Shown: positions 57,717 through 64,000 of the stretch, piece by piece
How positions within the stretch are numbered: the first letter of the stretch is position 1
Layout: every line of letters begins with the position of its first letter
Source: Alphaproteobacteria bacterium MarineAlpha12_Bin1
Lineage (GTDB): Bacteria > Pseudomonadota > Alphaproteobacteria > UBA6615
Length of the DNA stretch: 64,000 nt
NCBI GenBank assembly: GCA_002937505.1
Contig: PTJY01000003.1
Coordinates: 316,060-380,059 of the forward strand
Direction of reading: 5' to 3'
Translations under genes and position numbers: made by a program
Notes under the pieces: generated by a model
The model's database searches: none
What the model saw: only the letters and a program-made list of their open reading frames with translations
What the model was told of the DNA's origin: nothing

Positions 57717-58805
57717 GTGAAAACTGTAAATTCAATAATATTACTTATTTCTCTTCTGCTTCCAACAAATGCCTCTACGGAGAACTTTAAACTCACTGAA
57801 GAGCTAAAAGGGCTAAACCTACCTTGGAGTTTATCATTCGTTAAGTCAGACAAGTTATTATTAACGGAAAAATCTGGGAAACTTCTTCTCGCTAATTTAA
57901 AAAACAAAACCGTAACTGAAATTAAGCACAATTTATCAGTAGTTTCCACTGGGCAAGGTGGCTTGTTGGACGTTTTATACCAAGAAAAAACAGTTTGGGT
58001 TAGTTATTCAGAGTTTAGAGGGTTTGCCGGGTACAATAAAGTTTACACAAGTACTTCGATTGCAAAGGGAAAATTCGACGATAGTAAAATTATCTTTAAT
58101 AATATATTCAGAGCTGAACCACCAATAAACTCAAATTTTCACTTTGGCTCGCGATTGGTTAAAAAAGGCAAATATTTATTTGCCAGCGTTGGAGAACGCG
58201 GCAAGGGAATGGTAGCACAAGATCCAAAAAATCATTTGGGAAGCATTATTAGAATTGGTCTAGATGGTAGCATTCCTAAAGACAATCCTAAATATTTAAG
58301 TAATAAAGAATGGCTACCAGAAATATATCAAATAGGCGTCAGGAACCCTCAAGGCATGAGCTTATCTCCAGTAGATGGAAATATTTTTATTAGCAACCAT
58401 GGAGCAAGAGGTGGTGATTGGTTTGGCAAAGTTATTAAGGGTGGAAACTACGGTTGGAAAATATTGGGGTGGGGAGGAACTAATTATAATGGATCTAAAA
58501 TTGGGCCCCAATGGAAAGCTGGCTTCGACAAAGCAATCCATTATTGGGTGCCTTCAATAGCTGTAAGCGCAATAAATATATATAGTGGTGATGAGTTTAA
58601 AAGTTGGAGAGGACATGCTCTTATTACTTCACTAAAAGATAAGTCTCTAAGAAAATTAATTTTTAAAGACAAATCTCGTTTACAGGAAGATATTTTGTTT
58701 AAAGGAAAAATTGGCAGAATAAGAGACATAAAGATACAAAAGGAAACTGGAAAAATTTTTCTCCTGAGTGACAGTGGCTCTTTGTGGAAAATGGAAAAAA
58801 TTTAG
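57717..58805 (+). CDS. PQQ-dependent sugar dehydrogenase family protein (Asd/YliI-like)
   Basis: A 362-residue exported beta-propeller protein. Signal peptide at residues 1-20 (SIILLISLLLPTNAS). LPWSLSFVKSDKLLLTEKSG near 30, HFGSRLVKKGKYLFASVGERG, and VRNPQGMSLSPVDGNIFISNHGARGGDW with GGNYGW are conserved PQQ-site segments of soluble glucose/sorbosone dehydrogenases. It oxidises sugars in the periplasm; whether PQQ is made by this organism cannot be seen here. GTG start at 57717. Confidence 0.88.
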   Translation: MKTVNSIILLISLLLPTNASTENFKLTEELKGLNLPWSLSFVKSDKLLLTEKSGKLLLANLKNKTVTEIKHNLSVVSTGQGGLLDVLYQEKTVWVSYSEFRGFAGYNKVYTSTSIAKGKFDDSKIIFNNIFRAEPPINSNFHFGSRLVKKGKYLFASVGERGKGMVAQDPKNHLGSIIRIGLDGSIPKDNPKYLSNKEWLPEIYQIGVRNPQGMSLSPVDGNIFISNHGARGGDWFGKVIKGGNYGWKILGWGGTNYNGSKIGPQWKAGFDKAIHYWVPSIAVSAINIYSGDEFKSWRGHALITSLKDKSLRKLIFKDKSRLQEDILFKGKIGRIRDIKIQKETGKIFLLSDSGSLWKMEKI

Positions 58806-58894
58806 GCAAGAGAAATTAGCCCACTTTAATTCTAATATTTCAACAAATCTTTTTTATATAATGTTAGCTTAAATATTTCTAAATAATTTAAAAA

Positions 58895-58914
58895 AATAAA
58901 AAAGGCGTTTTATT
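58895..58914. repeat. AT-rich inverted repeat in a convergent gap
   Basis: AATAAAA (58895-58901) pairs with TTTTATT (58908-58914) around AAGGCG. It lies between convergent genes at 58805 and 58922 and might terminate both; stem has no G or C, so weak. Confidence 0.3.
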
Positions 58915-58921
58915 GAAATTA

Positions 58922-59998
58922 TTAAATTTCATTTTCAAAAGCAGCAAAACGCGGATAGGTTCTACTCATCAGATCAGTATGAAAATGCCACCAAGTTTTT
59001 TCAGCCCACAAATTATCCGATTCTCCTACCGAGTTAGGAAGTCGACTCATAGAAGCCTCAAGATTTGGAGCCATAAAAAATGCTAATGAATAGCGCGATT
59101 TATTTGTCGGCGGAATTACTCTGTGTTCAGTGGCACAAACCGTACCATTAGTAATCTCTTCTAGAAACATTCCTGGATACACCAATATACTATCTTCCGG
59201 ATAGACTGGCCAAACCCATTCACCGTCCATATTAATAAGCTGTAGCCCAGGTTCATTTTCAGCTGGCTGGAGAGTGACGAATGATGTGTCTTCGTGAGGT
59301 CGAATACCCAAATCGTCATCTTCGAGGTCCACCTTCACAGGATAGTGAATGGTTCTCACATAGGAATGAGGTCTATCAAAATATGGAATAAGAAAATTGG
59401 CAGGTAAACCTAGAGCCTTGGCCCAAAGAGGTAACATAAGTTTGCTAGCCTTCTCCATAGCACTTAAATACTCTAATGAGCCCTCTTCAAATCCTTTAAT
59501 TTCTCTAGGCCAATTATTTTTAGCATATAAACGGCGACCAGAAATTCTATTTGGGTCGTTTTCTGGATAGCTGACACCAAAATTAAACGCCTCATTTAAG
59601 TCATTCCGTCTTTTAGATCCTTCAGTCAAGTCGTTGACCTCAACATTTAGGCCCGAATACCCTCTTTCATGTCTATCTACTGGATTCTTCATTTTATCTT
59701 CAAGAGACAAATTAAAGTATTCTAAACTAAGAGATCGCATATTTATAAGCACTTCTGGCAAAACCCCATGATTGGTAATTGCAAAAAACCCCAAATCATT
59801 TAAATAACTTTTTAGCTCGCTCCCAAGTACATCTAATTCGCCATCACTTGCATTTTCAACTTCACCGAGATCAATCAATGGTAATTTGACCTGAGGTACA
59901 TTTCTCAACCTCTGCACATAGTCATTCTCACCTATAGCTTCATTATCGGCCAATCCTATATTTGAGATAGTCTCACTAGGTTTACGGTATTCATTCAT
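58922..59998 (-). CDS. 2OG-Fe(II)/isopenicillin N synthase-like oxygenase
   Basis: A 358-residue non-haem iron enzyme. The facial triad is H235, D237 (PHEDTSF) and H292 (CATEHRV), with R302-x-S304 for 2-oxoglutarate carboxylate. PLIDLGEVENA near residue 40 and FFAITNHGV near 70 are the N-terminal DIOX_N part. The family oxidises small molecules; product unknown. Next to an unknown gene at 60051 on the same strand, 52 bases away, and near a PhyH-type oxygenase at 61260. Confidence 0.88.
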   Translation of the reverse strand: MNEYRKPSETISNIGLADNEAIGENDYVQRLRNVPQVKLPLIDLGEVENASDGELDVLGSELKSYLNDLGFFAITNHGVLPEVLINMRSLSLEYFNLSLEDKMKNPVDRHERGYSGLNVEVNDLTEGSKRRNDLNEAFNFGVSYPENDPNRISGRRLYAKNNWPREIKGFEEGSLEYLSAMEKASKLMLPLWAKALGLPANFLIPYFDRPHSYVRTIHYPVKVDLEDDDLGIRPHEDTSFVTLQPAENEPGLQLINMDGEWVWPVYPEDSILVYPGMFLEEITNGTVCATEHRVIPPTNKSRYSLAFFMAPNLEASMSRLPNSVGESDNLWAEKTWWHFHTDLMSRTYPRFAAFENEI

Positions 59999-60050
59999 TA
60001 AAAACGGACTCCTACATATTTTCGGTCATTATTATACTAAAATTTAAAAA

Positions 60051-60545
60051 TTATCTATTTGCATTAACCCAAATTTTATAATCATTTTCATTTACAATAT
60101 AAGACCAATGCAATAGAGACTGCTGCACCCGCCGGCTAATAGCTTCGCTATCATCAATTTCACATTTAGCCTCATAAATTTTTTTATATATAATATTTCT
60201 CCAACGTCCTTTGGGGCCGCAGAAGGAAAGCCATCTATTTATTTGTCTCTGATCATCCTCATGTCGCCTTCCCATGAAATATTTACAATACCACTCAAAC
60301 CAACCTCTAGGATCATCTTTGTGCATCCAGCCTTTTTCCTCCCACTCTTTCTGGCTTTGTCCAGATTTCACCTTAAAATAGTTAACTTCTGGGCGATATT
60401 TAGAAGATCGATAGTAAATCTCATCTAATCCCTTAAACCAATCTTGAGGAAAAGCACTGAGATCAATTAATTCACTAAAATAGGTCCCTCCGAAAATGCC
60501 TTTATTGAGCATTTCTCTAGGACTTAACATTGGATTAAAAGACAT
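60051..60545 (-). CDS. Hypothetical protein, 164 residues
   Basis: A soluble protein of unrecognised family. It is rich in aromatic and charged residues: WFKGLDEIYYRSSKYRPEVNYF, then WEEKGWMHKDDPRGWFEWYCKYFMGRRHEDDQRQINRW and a GPKGRWRN loop. The W/Y-rich and R-rich segments look like a conserved globular fold, not random. Two cysteines only. Same strand and close to the 2OG oxygenase gene, so a functional link is possible. No signal peptide or membrane helix. Confidence 0.75.
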   Translation of the reverse strand: MSFNPMLSPREMLNKGIFGGTYFSELIDLSAFPQDWFKGLDEIYYRSSKYRPEVNYFKVKSGQSQKEWEEKGWMHKDDPRGWFEWYCKYFMGRRHEDDQRQINRWLSFCGPKGRWRNIIYKKIYEAKCEIDDSEAISRRVQQSLLHWSYIVNENDYKIWVNANR

Positions 60546-60619
60546 TTCACAACTCTTGTTTTTATATTTGGAAAAGGTATATAAGAGTCTTAGTTAACAC
60601 AAACCTTAAGGAGGCTTAA

Positions 60620-60811
60620 GTGGCTACATATGAGTGTTCCCAGTGCGGCATGGCGGTAAACGCCACCTGCGCAAAATGTGATACCCCTCTTGTCGATGAT
60701 CTGCTTAAACTGGATGATGGAAGAGAAGTGCAAATTTCAAAGTGTCCTAACGAACACGGGAAAATTAAATCACCGATGTGCTGTGGACAGGATATGTCTT
60801 GCCCAGCCTAA
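60620..60811 (+). CDS. Small eight-cysteine, zinc-ribbon-like protein
   Basis: A 63-residue protein starting at GTG 60620 with AAGGAGG 5 bases before it, one of the best ribosome sites in the window. Cysteines are C6, C9, C17, C20, C42, C54, C55 and C61, plus H46: CxxC-x7-CxxC, then CPNEHG and a late MCCGQDM box. The first half looks like a zinc ribbon or rubredoxin-like knuckle; the late CC box is unusual. Metal carrier or redox role is a guess. Not a secreted toxin-like cysteine peptide: no signal. Confidence 0.8.
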   Translation: MATYECSQCGMAVNATCAKCDTPLVDDLLKLDDGREVQISKCPNEHGKIKSPMCCGQDMSCPA

Positions 60812-61259
60812 ATCACTAATCAACTAATCTGACTGCTAACTTAAGTTGTAAAACTAATTCTACTTAACTTGGTCAGTTAGCCTAGACTGCTTTATACTAA
60901 TTAGTATCTAACGTACAAGAGCTGTATAATGGTTAGATGTTTGCTTGCATCCTTTTCGCGTCACTCGATAGTGATAAGGTGATACAAGCAGCAATAGACT
61001 GGACCCAGTGAAAACTCTAAATTATCTGGACTAATAAAGTTTGATTTGTCTTTTAGTTTTGTGGATATCTTTGTTGAAAAAAGCTGAACAAGCTGTCTGT
61101 AGAGTTAACCCCTGCAAGCACAAAGCCACTAATGGAAGAGAATTTAAGACTGGTTTCTAAAAAGAGCGCCGTAGAATATCCACATATACTTAATAATATG
61201 GAAAACAGGTTGATTTCAATCTTACTCTAATAAAATTATTAGCGTTAAAAAATTCATAA
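60812..61259. other. Long non-coding region with a structured hairpin; possible small RNA
   Basis: 448 bases between the cysteine-rich protein gene and the convergent PhyH gene. No frame above 40 residues with a good ribosome site; the best are 32 residues (61132-61230) and 39 residues. It contains TATAAT at 60925-60930 and, directly after it, an irregular hairpin at 60943-60989: GCTTG/CAAGC base, ATC/GAT and CTT/AAG next, and TCACT/AGTGA tip with loop CGAT. A small RNA is possible. Confidence 0.4.
60943..60989 (+). ncRNA. Candidate small RNA hairpin
   Basis: Imperfect stem of 47 bases: GCTTG-ATC-CTT-TCACT pairs with AGTGA-AAG-GAT-CAAGC, with a short internal loop and bulge, tetraloop CGAT. 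It starts 13 bases after TATAAT (60925-60930). No -35 box of quality was seen and no known family matched by eye; confidence is low. Confidence 0.25.
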
Positions 61260-62111
61260 TTAATCTAATAAACGTGCTGGACTTGCATCGTTAAGGTACC
61301 CTAGAAAATTGTTGGATACCCAATAACCGATCAGCTTTTGCATGTTTTTTGGCAAAGTTTTCGCGATTTCTGGTGGAACCCCAAGGAACTGGTTTTCCTG
61401 CTGACGCAACCAAGAACGACTATAAACAACTGAGAAGCCGAGCCGACTAGTATTTGTGTTATTAGCTCCACCTGCATGAAACAATGACCCATCATATAGC
61501 AATAATGAGCCAGCAGGCATAACCGCAGATATAACACTCCCCTTTTCTGGTTTTTCATCATCTCCTAATAAATGCGATCCTGGAGATAATAAAGTGGACC
61601 CATTTTTTTCAGTAAAATCATCCAACGCCCACATGGCATTCAAAGTCAGAGGTTTGCGCGGACGCTCCAAAGGATAAAGGTTATCATCGCGGTGCAAGGG
61701 TTGTGCTTTCTGGCTAGAACCGATTTGAATTAGACTAGCAACAGATAATTGAATCTGATCTTCTAAATAGGATTCTATGATAGATATTACGGTGGGGTGA
61801 AGGAGCAAGTGATCCAGCTTTCTCGTACGAGCCACCATATTAAATAACCTTTTGGTTTGGAAACCCCCAAAACTGGTTGCTCCCGTAGACGCTTTTTTCA
61901 TCAATGACTCACAGTGTATTTTTATCTCCTTAGTATCAGAATTTCCAATCACACCTTCTAAAATTAAATATCCATTCGCATTAAGTTTTTTCAGAAATTT
62001 TTTTGAATCATCCCTGTCTATCTTGCTAGAAAGAAGTTTCGTCTTAGCTAATTTCATAGCCTCGACTGAAAAAGGGTCTCTCTCAATTAACTTAGCTTTA
62101 TCTTTCGACAC
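61260..62111 (-). CDS. Phytanoyl-CoA dioxygenase (PhyH) family protein
   Basis: A 283-residue Fe(II)/2-oxoglutarate oxygenase. Facial triad H140 and D142 (LHRDDNLYP) and H212 (LFHAGG), with R223 for 2-oxoglutarate. NGYLILEGVIG near residue 46 is the usual family opening. PhyH enzymes hydroxylate acyl-CoAs or other small molecules; substrate unknown. One of two such oxygenases in this 4 kb stretch. Confidence 0.88.
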   Translation of the reverse strand: MSKDKAKLIERDPFSVEAMKLAKTKLLSSKIDRDDSKKFLKKLNANGYLILEGVIGNSDTKEIKIHCESLMKKASTGATSFGGFQTKRLFNMVARTRKLDHLLLHPTVISIIESYLEDQIQLSVASLIQIGSSQKAQPLHRDDNLYPLERPRKPLTLNAMWALDDFTEKNGSTLLSPGSHLLGDDEKPEKGSVISAVMPAGSLLLYDGSLFHAGGANNTNTSRLGFSVVYSRSWLRQQENQFLGVPPEIAKTLPKNMQKLIGYWVSNNFLGYLNDASPARLLD

Positions 62112-62159
62112 AATAAAACACTCTTGTTAAGCAGATTCATGGTTAAGTAATTTTATAAC

Positions 62160-62804
62160 CTATGAAACAGATCCACCCCAGAAAAACCAGCCTAGACCAA
62201 TAAAAAAAAGCGTATTTCCATATAGCGCATGCTCGAAACTAACCAATAGAAGCGAGTTAGTCCTTCTGTAAGTATTAGCAAACATTAATCCGCCAACAGC
62301 ACTTAATAAAGGCGCAACCCAATTTATGAAAAAAACATGAGCTAAACAAAAAATCACTGCGCTCATAAAAACTATACTGTATTCAGTTTTAAACAAGCTT
62401 TGGTATCTATTAAAAAAGAAAGTACAAAAAATAAATTCCTGAGGAAACGCAGATAAAATAGGATAGAAGATTAGCACCAGATACATGAGTGCTGGATCCC
62501 TTTTGAAAAGCGCGAACAGATTCTGGGGAAAAAAGTATAGTGTTAATAAATAGAGAAAAACACTTAAAACAAGCCATCTAAATGTAACAGTGTAAAATTC
62601 TTTTTTGCTGAAATTAAATTGTAGAGAAAAAAGATCTATCAGCTTTATTTTTTCTTTGTAGAATACGAAATAAACCAGCAATGCATAAATAAAAGCTCCC
62701 CAGATAAAAAAAAGAAGATATTTTGCTAGTTCAAAATATATTACGCAAATCGGGAAAATAATTCCTATAAGAACTAGTTCAGATATTTTTATATACCTAA
62801 TCAA
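62160..62804 (-). CDS. CPBP family intramembrane protease, variant motif
   Basis: A 214-residue protein with about six membrane helices. Motif 1 reads PQEFIFCTFFFNRY (Q122, E123, C127), where the usual EExxxR has Q in place of the first E and C in place of R; motif 2 has H156 (CLAHVFF) and motif 3 H192 with N196 (EHALYGN). CPBP proteases cut prenylated or other membrane substrates; the altered first motif may reduce or change activity. No bacteriocin genes are adjacent. Confidence 0.8.
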   Translation of the reverse strand: MIRYIKISELVLIGIIFPICVIYFELAKYLLFFIWGAFIYALLVYFVFYKEKIKLIDLFSLQFNFSKKEFYTVTFRWLVLSVFLYLLTLYFFPQNLFALFKRDPALMYLVLIFYPILSAFPQEFIFCTFFFNRYQSLFKTEYSIVFMSAVIFCLAHVFFINWVAPLLSAVGGLMFANTYRRTNSLLLVSFEHALYGNTLFFIGLGWFFWGGSVS

Positions 62805-62851
62805 CTTCCAGAGCCTAACGATTAAAGATGCTTAGTGACTATATTTTAACA

Positions 62852-64000
62852 TTAAATCGAATTATAAGTGCTTTCTATCAATGGCGTAGCGAAGGGCCCT
62901 AAGTTTGCAATTGGTGCCATGCGATTACAGCAATAACTGAAACCCAGTCTCTGGTGCGGATCTCCAAAACCAACAGCGCCACCAATACCTGTGTGACCAA
63001 AATTGTCGCGTCTTCCTCCAAACGGAAATGGAGGACAAGACAACATAAAACCACAACCAAAACGAAAATGACGATTGGTCATACGATCCATCTCATTCCA
63101 GTGCTCCCTAATCGCATCAACAATAATCTCTTTCGACAACAATTGCTTACCATCTATCTGGCCATTATTAGATAAACCACCAAACAAGGTCGCAATAGCA
63201 CGGGCATTTCCATGACCATTAGCTGAGGCAAACTCCTTTTCTAACCAATTTTGTGAATTAAAATCCTCTTCTTTAGGCATTGGATTCCAAGCTCGGTATA
63301 ATGGAGAATCCTTATTTATTTTGATGCCATCTCTGGAAGGTGTTCCTGGTGTTTCAATGAACTCTGCACAGCGGGCCACCTCTGATTCTTTTAAACCTAT
63401 ATTAAAGTCAAGGTTAAAGGGCTTTGAAATTTCCTCACGCCAAAAACGTCCTACTGAACGACCATCTACATGTCTAATAAGGCCGCTTATCAGCGGACCA
63501 TAGGTAAATGAGTGATACGAACCCGCGGTGCCCGGGTCCCATTGTGGTATATCATCTTCTAGCGCCCGTTCCACAGTCCCTTCATCCCATAATGAGCCAG
63601 CGGGCGCCCCATCAGAGTAAATAACACCAGACTGATGAGAAATTAATGTACGAACACTAATATTTTCTTTGCCATTTTTTCCAAATTCAGGCCAGTAATG
63701 CGAAACTGTTTCTTCAAGGTCAATGAGGCCTCTATCGACTAGTGTAAGTAAGCATATAGCTGCACATGCCTTTGTTACAGACATCATGCAAGTAATTGTG
63801 TTTTTATCCCATGGTTGTGTTCTTTTTAAATCTTTATACCCTCCCCACAGATCAACTACAGTTTCGCCCTCGATTACAATTGAGACGCAGGCGCCGACTT
63901 CATCTCCACACTCAGAATCTCCGTTCAACATATTGCTTCGAAATAATTCTTCAACCTCGTTAAATTGAGGTAAACTATAACCATTTATCGGTATCTCAAC
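62852..64000 (-). CDS. Beta-lactamase-fold serine hydrolase (EstB-like), N-terminus beyond the edge
   Basis: The frame stays open to the right edge, so at least 382 residues are encoded, with the true start outside; ATG 63931 would cut into the conserved GYSLPQFNEVEELFRS start region. SVTKA (SxxK motif) is in TCMMSVTKACAAI, the tyrosine of YxN is in SFTYGPLISG, and a late HTGIGGAVGFGD matches the third box. EstB-type esterases and peptidases of this fold hydrolyse esters or small beta-lactams. No signal peptide in view. Confidence 0.85.
   Translation of the reverse strand, partial: VEIPINGYSLPQFNEVEELFRSNMLNGDSECGDEVGACVSIVIEGETVVDLWGGYKDLKRTQPWDKNTITCMMSVTKACAAICLLTLVDRGLIDLEETVSHYWPEFGKNGKENISVRTLISHQSGVIYSDGAPAGSLWDEGTVERALEDDIPQWDPGTAGSYHSFTYGPLISGLIRHVDGRSVGRFWREEISKPFNLDFNIGLKESEVARCAEFIETPGTPSRDGIKINKDSPLYRAWNPMPKEEDFNSQNWLEKEFASANGHGNARAIATLFGGLSNNGQIDGKQLLSKEIIVDAIREHWNEMDRMTNRHFRFGCGFMLSCPPFPFGGRRDNFGHTGIGGAVGFGDPHQRLGFSYCCNRMAPIANLGPFATPLIESTYNSI

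Noticed and set aside
61132-61230. 32-residue frame in the non-coding stretch before PhyH
   Set aside because: ATG start but no ribosome site and no recognisable sequence; could be a remnant but unsupported.
1-64000. Search for CRISPR, transposases, integrases and rRNA
   Set aside because: No direct-repeat array, DDE or tyrosine recombinase motif or rRNA segment was found by eye.

Overview
The window is AT-rich, densely coded bacterial DNA from an alphaproteobacterium, most likely a free-living, probably marine, member; I cannot resolve the order. Lineage evidence: an ATPase zeta inhibitor gene (DUF1476), a DUF1491 gene coupled to purB, the purC-purS-purQ-purL-bolA-grxD series, a class II DAHP synthase, and CinA split into two separate genes. 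No rRNA, CRISPR array, transposase, integrase or phage gene was seen. There is one tRNA, tRNA-Leu(UAA).

Layout. 1-2280: end of a tungstate-type ABC importer (ATPase fragment, TupA-like binding protein), an unrelated binding protein and a 51-residue membrane protein. 2336-6213: moaA, NAD kinase, an AbrB-type membrane protein and gloB. 6219-8495 (minus): VOC protein, quinone oxidoreductase and a LinB-like haloalkane dehalogenase. 8708-15759: beta-hydroxyacid dehydrogenase, class III aminotransferase, two amidases, a CinA C-domain protein and a MetE-like protein, a likely nitrogen/amide catabolic region. 15827-20290: tRNA-Leu, small membrane protein, CinA N-domain protein, map, purB, DUF1491, DUF1476. 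20424-22910: NRDE protein, alpha/beta hydrolase, SDR. 23048-29302: purCSQL, bolA, grxD, rarD, VOC protein. 29392-37292 (minus): rpsD, trmJ-like, cimA, cysS, nadE, aroG class II.

37462-52289 is a surface polysaccharide region: rmlB-rmlD-rmlA (followed by gor) on the minus strand, then Wzm/Wzt ABC exporter, a 1074-residue methyltransferase/coiled-coil/double-GT2 protein, a second methyltransferase with a matching tail, an O-antigen ligase, two further GT2 enzymes and rmlC. The genes suggest a dTDP-rhamnose-containing O-polysaccharide made in the cytoplasm, exported by the ABC route and ligated by the WaaL-type ligase. The large fused enzyme is the most interesting item: it may combine chain termination, length measurement and polymerisation in one chain (inference).

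52579-64000 is accessory metabolism: an orphan family 5 solute-binding protein with a clear terminator, a ketopantoate-reductase-like enzyme, a CaiB-type CoA-transferase, a TIM-barrel isomerase, a PQQ-type sugar dehydrogenase, two Fe(II)/2-oxoglutarate-type oxygenases around an unknown protein and a small eight-cysteine protein, a 448-base stretch with no convincing gene but a structured hairpin, a CPBP protease with a variant motif, and a serine hydrolase cut by the right edge.
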